Shown: piece by piece, positions 24,394 to 33,590 of the stretch | Position numbering within the stretch: the stretch's first letter is position 1 | How the letters are laid out: every line of letters begins with the position of its first letter | NCBI GenBank assembly: GCA_026391835.1 | Contig: JAPLDF010000008.1 | Location: 1-64,000, forward strand | DNA length: 64,000 bases | Source: Bacteroidota bacterium | Lineage (GTDB): Bacteria; Bacteroidota; Bacteroidia; Bacteroidales; FEN-979 | Direction of reading: 5' to 3' | Made by a program: the position numbers and the translations under genes | Notes under the pieces: model-generated | The model's input: only the letters and a program-made list of their open reading frames with translations | Told to the model about the DNA's origin: nothing | Database searches by the model: none

Positions 24394-25134
24394 TTAAAAG
24401 GTCCGAACACAACGAACATATTTGGGGATGTACTTATAATTACCCGAAAGGTTCTGACTGCCATCAGTGAAAAGCTGGAACCAGGCGTAGTATTCATTGT
24501 ACTCGGAGGAACTCCAATAGTAGGAATCAGCAAAGCCACCAATTGCGGTTTTTTGCAGGTACATTTGATTGAGCTCGTCCTTCGATGGTAAAAACCAGTC
24601 GCTGAATCCACCCAATACAAGATCATTGCATATCCGGGATGCAATGCCAGCTTCACTACATACATTCACAATATGAGTAGTGTTGGATTGACCCGAACCA
24701 ATTGCGGAGGAAGTGCCCCCAAGGATTAAGGTGTAACAACCCCATTGTGCTCCGGTACTTTGGTCGCTGGCAGCTGAAATAAATCCGTGCTGTCCTGTGC
24801 CATCTATATAAAAAATAATGCCTCCCATACGGTTTTGGCCAACCGCATATCCAAATGCCACTAAGGTGTTATCCATTTTGCGCCAGACTGTACCATCGTG
24901 ATAAACAAAGTACTTGCCGGTTGTATTGAAAACAAGTAACCCTTCGACCGGTGATGGGATTAAGCCTATCTGAGTAAGGTCCATCCGGGGGGGCAGAAAG
25001 CCCTTATTGGTTGATTTCACATCCAGCATCGCCGAATTATTAGGCGGGGTGTTGTCAGCATTGATACTCACTTGCGGGAATGATGCATTGATGATCGTCA
25101 AACTCAATGCAATAAAAACGAACAATTTCTTCAT
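24394..25134 (-). CDS. Secreted DUF1566 (C-type-lectin-like) surface protein
   Basis: The 246-residue protein starts at MKKLFVFIALSLTIINAS. The frame is open to 25215, but the extra 27 residues precede a perfect signal peptide, so the ATG at 25134 is chosen. Residues 20-95 are the module shared by seven proteins in the window (SINADNTPPNNSAMLDVKST ... GFLPPRM ... GLLVFNT). The rest is a DUF1566 domain: GYAVGQNRMGGIIFYID, GGFSDWFLPSKDELNQMY, YYWSSSEYNE and a terminal YVRCVRTF. This fold resembles C-type lectins and formylglycine-generating enzymes and is usually a ligand-binding surface domain. No T9SS tail is present. Confidence 0.85.
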   Translation of the reverse strand: MKKLFVFIALSLTIINASFPQVSINADNTPPNNSAMLDVKSTNKGFLPPRMDLTQIGLIPSPVEGLLVFNTTGKYFVYHDGTVWRKMDNTLVAFGYAVGQNRMGGIIFYIDGTGQHGFISAASDQSTGAQWGCYTLILGGTSSAIGSGQSNTTHIVNVCSEAGIASRICNDLVLGGFSDWFLPSKDELNQMYLQKTAIGGFADSYYWSSSEYNEYYAWFQLFTDGSQNLSGNYKYIPKYVRCVRTF

Positions 25135-25321
25135 GGTCTGAGGTTTTTGAGTGTGAAAAAGACTTTGCAGGAGTAAAATCAGAAAGAAAAAATAAAAATA
25201 CAGTTTAATTGCCATATAATTCGCCGAAGATCAATAAGCACTTTCAAATCATGCAGGATGATGCCGGAAAGAGAAGTCCGTGCGCTGCTTATCCGGAGAG
25301 TTTTATTAAAACACCCTCAAT

Positions 25322-25504
25322 ATGACAATTCTCTTTGACCACGATGTTTTCGATGGTGCCCCGATGGCCAGGTTTATACGTGATTTTTCAAAAACCTTAA
25401 TACCGGGACAGGGTTGTAATTGGTTTTTTTATTCACCACGCTTTGGGTATGCCGGTGGCCCTGGTCAGGATCGGCGGACGGTGGTCATGTGGAGTGGTTT
25501 ATCC
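25322..25504. repeat. E2-acyltransferase relic with 127-bp element right end, copy 9
   Basis: From 25322 the plus strand reads MTILFDHDVFDGAPMARF, the same E2 C-terminal relic as at 19651. One missing A in the run after TCAAAA destroys the original stop, so the frame runs on to no purpose. Identity with 19651-19796 is about 90 percent. It ends with GGTGGTCATGTGGAGTGG and TTTATCCA, a typical right end of the 127-bp element. The normal left end is missing. Confidence 0.55.
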
Positions 25505-25846
25505 ATCCTATATCAGACCATGCAAACATCCACCTATGCGGAGGTTTTGAAGATTCAATGAAAGTGAAATAATTAACCGAACCATATTTTTTTGCCGGAC
25601 AGCTCCGGCGAAGCCGTTCAAAACAAGCGTTTTTACAGGTGATCCCTGTATTTTTAATCACAATTGTCACTGTTAAAAACATAACAAATTGACATCAGGA
25701 AGAATATGTTGTATATTGGCTTCGTATTTAAACATACTGGTACTATAATATGATTGGAGCATTCTGTTTTTACGATGGATAATTTCCAATATGATCATTT
25801 AAAATTAAATTATGCAAAATCAATTGTTCAACCAAACTGAAAAATT
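25505..25846. other. A+T-rich spacer upstream of the 25847 gene
   Basis: No coding frame is recognised. The sequence becomes strongly A+T rich after 25650 and probably holds the promoter of the next gene, but no clear TAnnTTTG box with a matching -33 element is seen. Confidence 0.35.
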
Positions 25847-27121
25847 ATGAAAAACCATATTCTATCTCTTTTTATCGTTGGCCTGTTCATCTCATCAGCC
25901 AATATGGTAAAAGCCCAGGTTTCGATCAACAACGACGGAACCGCCCCGCATGCGTCAGCAATGCTTGAGGTAAAATCCACCGCCAAAGGCTTCCTCCTCC
26001 CACGATTGACCACGGTGCAGCGGGTCGCCCTGGGTGCCACTGCCACCGCGGGTCTTGTAGTTTATGACACCGATCTGAAAAAAATATATTCTCACAACGG
26101 AATTACCTGGGATGAAGGCGGTGTTGGTAACTCCTGGCTGAAAAGCGGCAGCAATGTCTATCTCAGCCCGACCACTGATTTTGTTGGTATAGGATTGACA
26201 AATCCTTCCAAACCGCTTGAGGTCAGGGGTACCTGGCAAACGGTTCGGTTCAGTTCACCCAACCTTGGTGCAGGTCTTGAACTCGTTGGGTCATCTACCA
26301 CAAACTGGTCGGTAACTACATGGCAGGATTTGCTGTACCTGCTCTCCAGCAATGATCAGTTTGCTACAAAAACAGATGAATACCGGTTCAGCAACACCGA
26401 GTTCAGTTCAGTTACCACGAACGATAAATCACTTGGTGCTTCAGCGAGAAGGTGGAGCAACTTTTACTCCGTAGCAGGTAATTTATCAGGAACACTGACA
26501 GGCGTTGACGCCCATTTCACAGGGAATGTGGGTATCGGGACGACCGCGCCGGTAGGAAAGCTGGATGTACATGACGCGGCAAGCAACAATACAACACTGT
26601 TTATCACCCCGAACAATGTTTCCATTGAAGACAGTTCGACACTTTTTATGTCGGAAGGTGCTGACGGGCAAACCGGAATGTACTGGCTTTACGACGGGGT
26701 TGGAAACCAGATGGAACTGTGGGGCCAGTATTTCGGTTCAAAGTACGGCCCCCACCTTTTAGTAAACCGCGACAATGGCAATGTTTCCCTTGGTGGCACA
26801 TTTGCCTCAGGGTATAAACTTTCCGTCGGGGGAAAGGTCATCTGCACCGAACTCAGGGTGAATGCAATCGCCGACTGGCCCGATTATGTATTTAAAAAAG
26901 ATTACAAACTGATGCCGCTGGCACAGCTGGGATCATTCATTGATGAAAACGGACATCTTCCCAACATACCAAAGGCTGCAGACGTGGCCAAATCAGGGCT
27001 TGAGGTTGGCGAAATGCAGCGCCGGATGATGGAAAAGATCGAAGAACTTTCATTGTACATCATCGGGCAGCAGAAGCAGATCGATGAACTGAAAGAAAAG
27101 CTTGCAACAACCACGCGATAG
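25847..27121 (+). CDS. Secreted tail-fibre-like surface protein with C-terminal coiled coil
   Basis: The 424-residue protein has a signal peptide (MKNHILSLFIVGLFISSANMVKAQ) and the shared N-terminal module at about 25-95 (SINNDGTAPHASAMLEVKST ... GFLLPRLTT ... GLVVYDTD). The middle carries VGIGLTNPSKPLEV and VGIGTTAPVGKLDV repeats typical of Bacteroidota fibre-like proteins. The C-terminus, DYVFKKDYKLMPLAQLGSF then GHLPNIP and a heptad-like helix (EEL..YIIGQQKQIDELKEKL), resembles tail-fibre proteins that trimerise. It lacks the catalytic features needed to call an S74 peptidase. The BNR-type gene follows 25 bp downstream, so they are probably co-transcribed. Confidence 0.82.
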   Translation: MKNHILSLFIVGLFISSANMVKAQVSINNDGTAPHASAMLEVKSTAKGFLLPRLTTVQRVALGATATAGLVVYDTDLKKIYSHNGITWDEGGVGNSWLKSGSNVYLSPTTDFVGIGLTNPSKPLEVRGTWQTVRFSSPNLGAGLELVGSSTTNWSVTTWQDLLYLLSSNDQFATKTDEYRFSNTEFSSVTTNDKSLGASARRWSNFYSVAGNLSGTLTGVDAHFTGNVGIGTTAPVGKLDVHDAASNNTTLFITPNNVSIEDSSTLFMSEGADGQTGMYWLYDGVGNQMELWGQYFGSKYGPHLLVNRDNGNVSLGGTFASGYKLSVGGKVICTELRVNAIADWPDYVFKKDYKLMPLAQLGSFIDENGHLPNIPKAADVAKSGLEVGEMQRRMMEKIEELSLYIIGQQKQIDELKEKLATTTR

Positions 27122-27146
27122 CCATCGATCATAAAATCTCTGACCT

Positions 27147-30017
27147 ATGAAAAACAAGATATATATAATCCTCGCTACGCTCTTTTTGTATACATTACCC
27201 GGCATTTCGTTCGGGCAATTGTCCTTACTGAGGGCACAGATGGAGGGCAAGGAAACCCTCGATCAGGTGATGACGACTGTTGATGAATACCTTAAAACCC
27301 TGCCGGAAGGAAACGAAAGGGATCGCCTCGAAAAACACTTTGCCAGGTGGGCTTTCTACCGTGGGATGCACCTTGGCCCGAAAGGAGAATTTGTCAACAT
27401 CGCCGAAAAAACAATGCAGGCATCCAGTCAGCAGTCCGATGCTCCTTTAACCTCTGCAAATGGTTCCTGGACGTTTATCGGGCCAAATACCGCGACACTG
27501 AACAATCCAAATGCAGACCTGCTGGGTAACGGCCGGGTCGACCGCATCGCGTTTCATCCTACCGATCCGAATACCATTTATGTGGGCACCCCCGCGGGTG
27601 GCTTGTGGAGATCAACGAATGGCGGGTTTAACTGGTCTCCCATTTCCAGTTATATTCCATCGCTTGGAATTTCCGGCATTGTGATCAGCCATGCCGATCC
27701 CAATACCATTTTCGTGCTGACAGGCGATGGAGATGCCAAAATCGGCGGGGGACTGGTAGAACTGGCCGGATACCTCCAATTATCGGTGGGTGTTTTGGTT
27801 TCTCATGATGCCGGGGCAACCTGGGAACAAACCGGGGCATTCCCGGTAGCCGGCGACTTTGTCGGCTACCGTCTTGCGCAAAATCCGGTCAATGCCAGTA
27901 TACTCATTGCAGCAACTTCAGCAGGGATATTTCGTACAACCAATGGAGGAACCACATGGGTTCTGGAGCAATCAGGCAAGTACTTCGATATCGAATTCAA
28001 ACCGGGGTCTTCCACTACAGTATATGCGAGCGGTGCCGGGTCCTTTGCTTATTCAACCGATGCCGGCAATACATGGAATACCGGGGCAACCTTCAATTTC
28101 CCATTGTGTGCCGGCGGGCGTTGTGAATTGGCTGTAACGCCCAATTCTGTAAATAAAGTGTACCTGTTTGCCGGTCCGGCTACAAACTTCGAAACAAACA
28201 TCTGCGGATTCTATGTTTCGACAAACAGCGGCCTTTCCTTTACACGGTTGACCAACACACCCAATATCCTCGGCGATGAATCCGGAACCAGCGGCGACCA
28301 GTCGGATTATGACATGGGAGTCACGGTGAAACCATCAGATAACCAAAAGGTCCTGGTATGCGGGCTGGTCACCTGGAAATCGACCAACGGGGGCAGCACG
28401 TTTACCGATGCCACCACCTACCGCGAATCAGGCGGAAATTACATTCATCCCGATTGCCACGACGTGCAGTATAATCCATTGAATGATTATGTGTATGCTG
28501 CCACGGACGGCGGTTTTTACCGCAGTACCAACGATGGGGCTACCTGGACAAATCTCATGGCCGGCATCAATACAGCTCAATTCTATCACATGGCCGATTT
28601 CGATGCCAACGCGAATGCGATTCTGGCCGGTGCCCAGGACAATGGCGTGAAGTACCGTACGGCCAATACATCCACATTTTCACAGGTGTATTGCTGCGAC
28701 GGGGCCGAAGGCGTGATAGATTACACAGACCAGGCGAAGGGATATGCAGTTGTAAACAAGGGGATCAAGCGTTTCGATAATTTCACGACAACAGGTCCGT
28801 TCACAGTTGCGAGTTCATCATTTTTCCCGATGCTGGAGCTGAATTCGAGCGACCCTGACGTGCTTTATTACAGTTTTGCGCAAATCATGAAATATGTGCG
28901 CTCAACCAACACCATCACTACTTTTGCGCCTGCAGCATTCCCCGGTGCATGGGCATTACGAACGTGCCCGAGCAACTCCGCCAGGGTCTATGCAGCCGGG
29001 GGTACCAGTTATTATTCTTCCACAGGCGATCTGTATATCACTTCGAATAGCGGTGCAAACTGGACAACAATTTCCAATAATCCCGGATTCCCTGCCACGT
29101 TCCCGCGAATTTCAGATATCGGCGTCAGGCCGGTTAATTCACCCCAGGTATTTGTTACTTTCAGCGGGTACACGGATGGGTTAAAAGTACTTTATTCCGG
29201 TGATGCAGGGCTGAACTGGACAAACATCAGTTATGACCTCCCGAATGTTCCGATCTGGAGTATTGAGGTGGATGATAACAACAACGCCTACATCGGAAGT
29301 GACATGGGTGTTTACTACAAGGCATCGGGTGCAACAAAATGGGAACCGTTTTACAATTTCCTTCCCAATGTTCCCGTCTCCGACCTGGAGATCAACCAGG
29401 GCGCAGATCAGTTACTTGCAGCCACCTTTGGCCGCGGGATCTGGAGATCATCCTTGCGCGACGTTTGTCCGGTCGACCTTGTTTTATCCTCCAACGTCAG
29501 CGGGCAATATTTCCGGTCGGCTTCCAACTCCATCACCATGAGCGGAAAGGTAACCGGTGGTGATGGTGCATCTGCCGTTTTACGTTCCGGGAACTATATA
29601 GACCTTACGACCGGATTCCAGGCAAATTCAGATCCGGGCAGTAAATTCCTGGCTTACAACGGACCCTGTGATGCCGGCCTGCCCCCGGTATTTGCCCCGG
29701 CCGGCACAATGGCATATCCTGCTGAACTCGGCACCTATCAGATGGATATGACGCGAAACCAGGGAACCCTTGAAGTTATGAATGGAATTGGCGGCCGGAA
29801 AGAGGTGGTTGTGCGCATTTTTGCAGACGAAAATGCAAATGCAAGGGTACTGCTTGCCGCCCCGGATGGAACTTTTCTTGGGGATGTGGCCACTTTCAAA
29901 GGCGGGAAGGGAAAATACACCTATCCTGTCAATACCACTGATTTAAAAAATGGCATGTATTTCCTTTACCTGATCGTAAACAATAAAGTTGTTCATCTCC
30001 AGGAAGTAGAAATATAG
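27147..30017 (+). CDS. Secreted BNR/sialidase-type propeller protein
   Basis: The 956-residue protein has a signal peptide (ILATLFLYTLPGISFGQ), a helical N-terminal segment (30-90) and then many BNR/Asp-box-type repeats over about 100-770. Examples are STNGGFNWSPI, SHDAGATWEQTG, TTNGGTTWVLE, STDAGNTWNTG and STNDGATWTNL. This is the propeller architecture of sialidases, xyloglucanases and VPS10-like proteins. The catalytic residues of a specific glycosidase cannot be identified, so a binding or hydrolytic role is open. Residues 775-840 resemble a small beta module (GKVTGGD ... LTTGFQANSDPGS). The last 90 residues end NGMYFLYLIV and could be an unusual T9SS tail without the YPNP start. A strong terminator follows. 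Confidence 0.83.
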   Translation: MKNKIYIILATLFLYTLPGISFGQLSLLRAQMEGKETLDQVMTTVDEYLKTLPEGNERDRLEKHFARWAFYRGMHLGPKGEFVNIAEKTMQASSQQSDAPLTSANGSWTFIGPNTATLNNPNADLLGNGRVDRIAFHPTDPNTIYVGTPAGGLWRSTNGGFNWSPISSYIPSLGISGIVISHADPNTIFVLTGDGDAKIGGGLVELAGYLQLSVGVLVSHDAGATWEQTGAFPVAGDFVGYRLAQNPVNASILIAATSAGIFRTTNGGTTWVLEQSGKYFDIEFKPGSSTTVYASGAGSFAYSTDAGNTWNTGATFNFPLCAGGRCELAVTPNSVNKVYLFAGPATNFETNICGFYVSTNSGLSFTRLTNTPNILGDESGTSGDQSDYDMGVTVKPSDNQKVLVCGLVTWKSTNGGSTFTDATTYRESGGNYIHPDCHDVQYNPLNDYVYAATDGGFYRSTNDGATWTNLMAGINTAQFYHMADFDANANAILAGAQDNGVKYRTANTSTFSQVYCCDGAEGVIDYTDQAKGYAVVNKGIKRFDNFTTTGPFTVASSSFFPMLELNSSDPDVLYYSFAQIMKYVRSTNTITTFAPAAFPGAWALRTCPSNSARVYAAGGTSYYSSTGDLYITSNSGANWTTISNNPGFPATFPRISDIGVRPVNSPQVFVTFSGYTDGLKVLYSGDAGLNWTNISYDLPNVPIWSIEVDDNNNAYIGSDMGVYYKASGATKWEPFYNFLPNVPVSDLEINQGADQLLAATFGRGIWRSSLRDVCPVDLVLSSNVSGQYFRSASNSITMSGKVTGGDGASAVLRSGNYIDLTTGFQANSDPGSKFLAYNGPCDAGLPPVFAPAGTMAYPAELGTYQMDMTRNQGTLEVMNGIGGRKEVVVRIFADENANARVLLAAPDGTFLGDVATFKGGKGKYTYPVNTTDLKNGMYFLYLIVNNKVVHLQEVEI

Positions 30018-30042
30018 GATTTTTTGGTTTTAGCATCATGCA

Positions 30043-30081
30043 TGAAGCCGCTCCCCTGTTCTGGTGCGGCTTCATTTTTTA
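30043..30081 (+). terminator. Strong intrinsic terminator after the BNR gene
   Basis: TGAAGCCGC pairs perfectly with GCGGCTTCA around a 14-base loop and is followed by TTTTTTAT. It starts 25 bp after the stop at 30017. Confidence 0.85.
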
Positions 30082-30233
30082 TCCGGCAATAATTTTCTTC
30101 AACTGCGGAACAAATGATAACGAAAAGGAACTAAACCCTTTTTGAAAAAAATGTCCGGCATAAAGGGGGTTAAGACAATAAGGACAGTACAACTTTGTTG
30201 ACCAAACAACCTATTCCCGCAACCATTGATGCG

Positions 30234-30659
30234 ATGGTCAGGATTAAACCACCCAGGGTTCTCAGGGCAAGTAGTCGCAACGATGGTAAATTGCCCAGAT
30301 ATAAGAGAGAAAAACAGGTGGTGGAAATTACTGCATACGTCACTGAAATCATGACAGAGGATGATCGTGATCTTCACTTTGTATTAAAATCGCCCACATC
30401 GGACAAGACCATGGTTGGAGAAATTCCTGACCCAACCTGTCCGGATTATGATAGCAACCCTGCACTAAGAGCCCATTTCTCAAAGACCAGGGAGGATGGC
30501 ATGACGGTCAGGGATAAGTGGAAAGAAACCAATAAAAAACCAGTTAAAGTGAAAATTACGGGTATTCCTTTCTGGGATGGTGTTCATTCGGGCAATGTTA
30601 CAGGGGCGAGCCAGTATTTCAGGGAGATACATCCAATATTGTCGATTGAAATCCAGTAG
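30234..30659 (+). CDS. Conserved hypothetical protein (EIHPV-type, possibly OB-fold)
   Basis: The product has 141 residues from the ATG at 30234. The frame is open from a TTG at 30195. Recognisable features are the strand VVEITAYVTEIMTEDDRDLHFVL, the motif MVGEIPDPTCP, the segment PVKVKITGIPFWD and the ending EIHPILSIEI. I know this pattern from widespread short proteins (D-x-D-x-H-x-x-L ... E-I-P ... W/R-E-I-H-P-V) of unknown function, often annotated only as hypothetical. No signal peptide is seen in the present form. The neighbourhood gives no hint of function. Confidence 0.6.
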   Translation: MVRIKPPRVLRASSRNDGKLPRYKREKQVVEITAYVTEIMTEDDRDLHFVLKSPTSDKTMVGEIPDPTCPDYDSNPALRAHFSKTREDGMTVRDKWKETNKKPVKVKITGIPFWDGVHSGNVTGASQYFREIHPILSIEIQ

Positions 30660-30964
30660 AGTTTGTCCCTGGCAAAGAGTATTTTACCTGGAATCAGGTT
30701 GATTCATTTCAATCGACAAGGTCTTGGCGCTATTTTGAACCCTCAGGCAGACACGTTGATGGTTCTGACCATCTCCGGCCAGGCTTCTGAAGCATTGCAC
30801 AATTTTCAGAGATGCTTGAATGTTTCACATATTGCTTACCCCATCACGAAAAGTTGGCTAATTTTGCATGATACCGTTGGATTCAACCGGGGACCGGTTT
30901 ATTACTATAGCCGGGTGAGACTCCGGAGTTGAAACCTGAAGTGCCCTTATCATATTGTAACTGC
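30660..30964. other. Spacer without a convincing gene
   Basis: An 89-codon open frame at 30663-30932 exists, but its product has no recognisable features and overlaps the leader of the porin gene, so it is not called. No repeat or terminator is evident. Confidence 0.4.
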
Positions 30965-31708
30965 ATGAACAAGAGAATAATTGTTTGTTTCTGGCTGCTC
31001 CTCTCCGCTCCGGCCGGTTTCCTTTTTGCCCAGCAAGGCCCCTGGGGTGCCGGAATCGAAGGCGGCCCCGGCCTGTCGCTCATCTATGGCAGTCAAAGCA
31101 TCTACAGCCATTCCAGGTTCTCGCTGGCGGGAGCAGCGGGGATCTTTGGCGAATATGGATTCGCCCGCAACTTTTCGGCCAAGCTGGCCCTGCATTACGA
31201 GAGGGTCAGCACGCAGACCGACAATTATTCGGCCATACTACCCCCGGGCGGGATGTTGCAATACAACCTCGATTACCTCTCCCTGCCGGTGCTTGTTAAG
31301 TGGAGTTTCGGGGGCAGGATCAGGTTCTTTGTCAATGCCGGCCCCTGCCTTTCCCTGCTGCTGCAGGAGTCGCTCTGGCATCTGCCCGAAAACGGAAGCA
31401 AAGTGAAGGTGGCGATGGAAACAGACGCCTATCTGCCCGTCAACCTGGCTGTGACGGCTGGCTGCGGGGTGGCGATTCCTGTCGGGAAGCGCCTCCTTGT
31501 CACGCTGGAGCTACGCGACAACTTTGGCGTCATCAATATCCGCTCGTCTGTCTCCGACTTTGAAAAAAACAGCTATTTCTCCGGGGCGGAAATCAAGGGG
31601 TATACCAATTCAACCCTGCTGATGGCTGGAGTCTGTTACCGGTTCGGGGGGAGCAAGGGCCTGTCCTGCTCACCCAACGATCCGGATTTTCAGTATATCA
31701 GGAAATAG
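30965..31708 (+). CDS. Outer-membrane beta-barrel (porin-like) protein
   Basis: The 247-residue protein begins MNKRIIVCFWLLLSAPAGFLFAQ, a good signal peptide. The frame is open from 30929, but the preceding residues are not signal-like, so the ATG at 30965 is chosen. The mature part alternates hydrophobic strands typical of the OMP_b-brl_2 barrel: GAGIEGGPGLSLIYG, FSAKLALHYERVSTQ, LDYLSLPVLVKWSF, RIRFFVNAGPCLSLLL, KRLLVTLELRDNFGV and TLLMAGVCYRFGG. It should be an eight-stranded outer-membrane barrel of unknown ligand. G+C content is higher than in neighbouring intergenic DNA. It stands alone between a terminator region and a convergent regulator gene. Confidence 0.85.
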   Translation: MNKRIIVCFWLLLSAPAGFLFAQQGPWGAGIEGGPGLSLIYGSQSIYSHSRFSLAGAAGIFGEYGFARNFSAKLALHYERVSTQTDNYSAILPPGGMLQYNLDYLSLPVLVKWSFGGRIRFFVNAGPCLSLLLQESLWHLPENGSKVKVAMETDAYLPVNLAVTAGCGVAIPVGKRLLVTLELRDNFGVINIRSSVSDFEKNSYFSGAEIKGYTNSTLLMAGVCYRFGGSKGLSCSPNDPDFQYIRK

Positions 31709-31785
31709 GCAGGCCCAAAGGATGTGGTCAGTCAAAACCGGCAGAGCCCGGCCGGGGACGCCGGCATTTCAATTTCATGCCAGGT

Positions 31786-32373
31786 TCATGCCGGAATCTT
31801 TTCAAAAATATCACCCCACGAGAGTGCGGTCTTCTCTTTCAACGGAATGTCCGGGTAACTGAAAGAGGGTGTTTTCATTTCGATACAGAAGGATTCTAAC
31901 AGATCCTCGCTATGAATACCGTACTTCCGGATTCCAATTTTCTCAATTGAGATTCTTTCTGACAATACAGGTTGTTCATATTTCCTGTCGGTCAGCTTAC
32001 ACAATTGTTCAAGGATGGATTCCAGTTCCGGGTGTTGAATATCATTTCTAAGGTGGACAAGGAATGCAAATATCTTATCTGCAAGCCCTGCGTCCGTAAT
32101 TTTCAGGGTAAGAATCGAAAAGTGCGGGTCTGAATAGAAATACAAACCTTTCTCCTGTTCTATCGGTGCATTAAAACCCAGGATATCACTTTTCAAAACC
32201 CGCAAATCGTCCCTGACAGTCCTTTCAGATATGAGATGATATCGCCCCCGCGATTCACCAAGTGTCTCGGAGCAGGCTTCAATCAGCTCCCGGATCGACC
32301 ACTTGCGCCTGCCGCCATAAAGACAGCTGTTGATGGTTTTATAACGGATAAGGGCATTTAAATTGGCTGGCAT
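31786..32373 (-). CDS. DeoR/WYL-type HTH transcriptional regulator lacking a clear WYL domain
   Basis: The 195-residue product starts at MPANLNALIRYKTINSCL. The frame is open to a TTG at 32397, but this ATG begins the conserved region. Residues 5-75 are the N-terminal winged helix of YafY/WYL regulators (RRKWSIRELIEACSETLGE ... SERTVRDDLRVLKSD). Where a WYL sensor domain normally follows, there is a helical stretch (DAGLADKIFAFLVHLRND) and no recognisable W-Y-L motif. It is divergently transcribed from the ARPP-1 gene, with 132 bp between starts, so it probably regulates that gene and itself. Confidence 0.75.
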   Translation of the reverse strand: MPANLNALIRYKTINSCLYGGRRKWSIRELIEACSETLGESRGRYHLISERTVRDDLRVLKSDILGFNAPIEQEKGLYFYSDPHFSILTLKITDAGLADKIFAFLVHLRNDIQHPELESILEQLCKLTDRKYEQPVLSERISIEKIGIRKYGIHSEDLLESFCIEMKTPSFSYPDIPLKEKTALSWGDIFEKIPA

Positions 32374-32505
32374 TTCATATAATTTTTTCCATTGCAAATA
32401 GACTGCAACGGGCGGTTGTTTCTTTGTATCAAATAAGTTGATTTCGAAAAGCTAAAAATACGAAAAACACCAATCCGATATATTAACCCCCTAATAAATA
32501 AAGCT

Positions 32506-33408
32506 ATGGAAACAACAACAAAAACTTTGACAACGCATGGAAACTGCACACTGGTTCAGTTTGAAATAAGGCCTGAATCCAAATTTTCTTTCAAACCCGG
32601 GGGCCCTGAAATAACAACCGGAGGGTTGATCATTTCAGAATCCGGCGGAAACGGGGTGGTCGGAAAACTTGTGGCATTGAATAACACAGGTTCATTTCTC
32701 CTTTTAACCGATGCCGATGTCCTTTCCGGGGCTAAGCAGAACAGGGTATTGAACAAATCAATACTTCTTCCACCCTGCTCCAAAACAATCATTGATGTCT
32801 CATGCGTTGAAAGAGGACGGTGGCAATACACTACCCGCAACTTTTGTTCACCATCGGCTGCAGCCGATCCCAACCTCAGGAAAATCAAGGCCCAGTCCCT
32901 TTCAGACAACATCATCCAGCCAGGCGAAATTTTCAGGACGCAGCAAACGGTGTGGTCTCATATCTCGGATAGTATGAATATGGAAGGATTTACCTCTGCC
33001 ACTGAAAGTTATTCGGATTTAGTCGTTCGGAAGGAGGAAAAACAAAAACGCCATTTCCCTGTATTTGAACCTGAAAATGGCTGCAACGGACTGGCAGTTC
33101 TTATTGACCGAAAAATAGCGTGCATTGATGTTTTTGGCACCGAAGAAGTGTACAAACACTACTTCCCAAAACTGAGAGATTCAGCGTTCCTTCAGGCAAT
33201 TGCCGGGAAAGAGGAACAAGCAATGGACGTACACGAAGCCTTTTTCAAGGTGCTCGATTTGTTCGACCGTTTTGAAATTGCTGAAAAAATGCCGGACGTA
33301 AATTATTCCGGGGCCGGTTCGTTATCGATCAGGGAAGAAAATGAATTTGTAGGAGTCGGGCTGGAATGTGAAGGCCAGATGATCCACTATGGCTTGTTTG
33401 GGAAATAA
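32506..33408 (+). CDS. ARPP-1 domain protein
   Basis: The 300-residue protein carries features of the ARPP-1 domain (ARG and rhodanese-phosphatase-associated): an N-terminal GGLIISESGGNGVVGKLVALNN strand pair, LLLTDADVLSGAKQNRVLNKSILL, the pattern IDVSCVERGRWQY, and a late GCNGLAVLIDRKIACIDVFG. In comparative genomics this domain has been linked to phosphatase or ADP-ribose-related systems, but no biochemical activity is established that I can cite. No signal peptide is seen, so it is cytoplasmic. It is divergent from the HTH regulator. An element copy follows 54 bp after the stop. Confidence 0.8.
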   Translation: METTTKTLTTHGNCTLVQFEIRPESKFSFKPGGPEITTGGLIISESGGNGVVGKLVALNNTGSFLLLTDADVLSGAKQNRVLNKSILLPPCSKTIIDVSCVERGRWQYTTRNFCSPSAAADPNLRKIKAQSLSDNIIQPGEIFRTQQTVWSHISDSMNMEGFTSATESYSDLVVRKEEKQKRHFPVFEPENGCNGLAVLIDRKIACIDVFGTEEVYKHYFPKLRDSAFLQAIAGKEEQAMDVHEAFFKVLDLFDRFEIAEKMPDVNYSGAGSLSIREENEFVGVGLECEGQMIHYGLFGK

Positions 33409-33462
33409 AAATTCAGATTGCATAGCTTTGGAAAAGTGCGTTTTTCGCATACGGCTGGCTAT

Positions 33463-33589
33463 TGGAAAAACCGGAACCACCGACCACCCTGTGCCGGCAC
33501 AGCCTGACCATCGTATTGATCTGATAATAATTCATTTAAGGTGGTCAATTTAAAATGGCGGAAGGTGGACGATCTGTCCGGCATGTCCA
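33463..33589. repeat. 127-bp family element, copy 10
   Basis: Exactly 127 bp. On the plus strand it runs TGGAAAAACCGG to CCGGCATGTCCA, and the reverse strand begins TGGACATGCCGGAC. It matches the copies at 16173 and 45121. Its right boundary abuts a truncated VOC gene copy. Confidence 0.78.
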
Positions 33590-33590
33590 C

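Noticed and set aside
30663-30932. 89-codon frame between the EIHP-type gene and the porin gene
   Set aside because: There are no recognisable features, no start signal, and it overlaps the leader of the porin gene.
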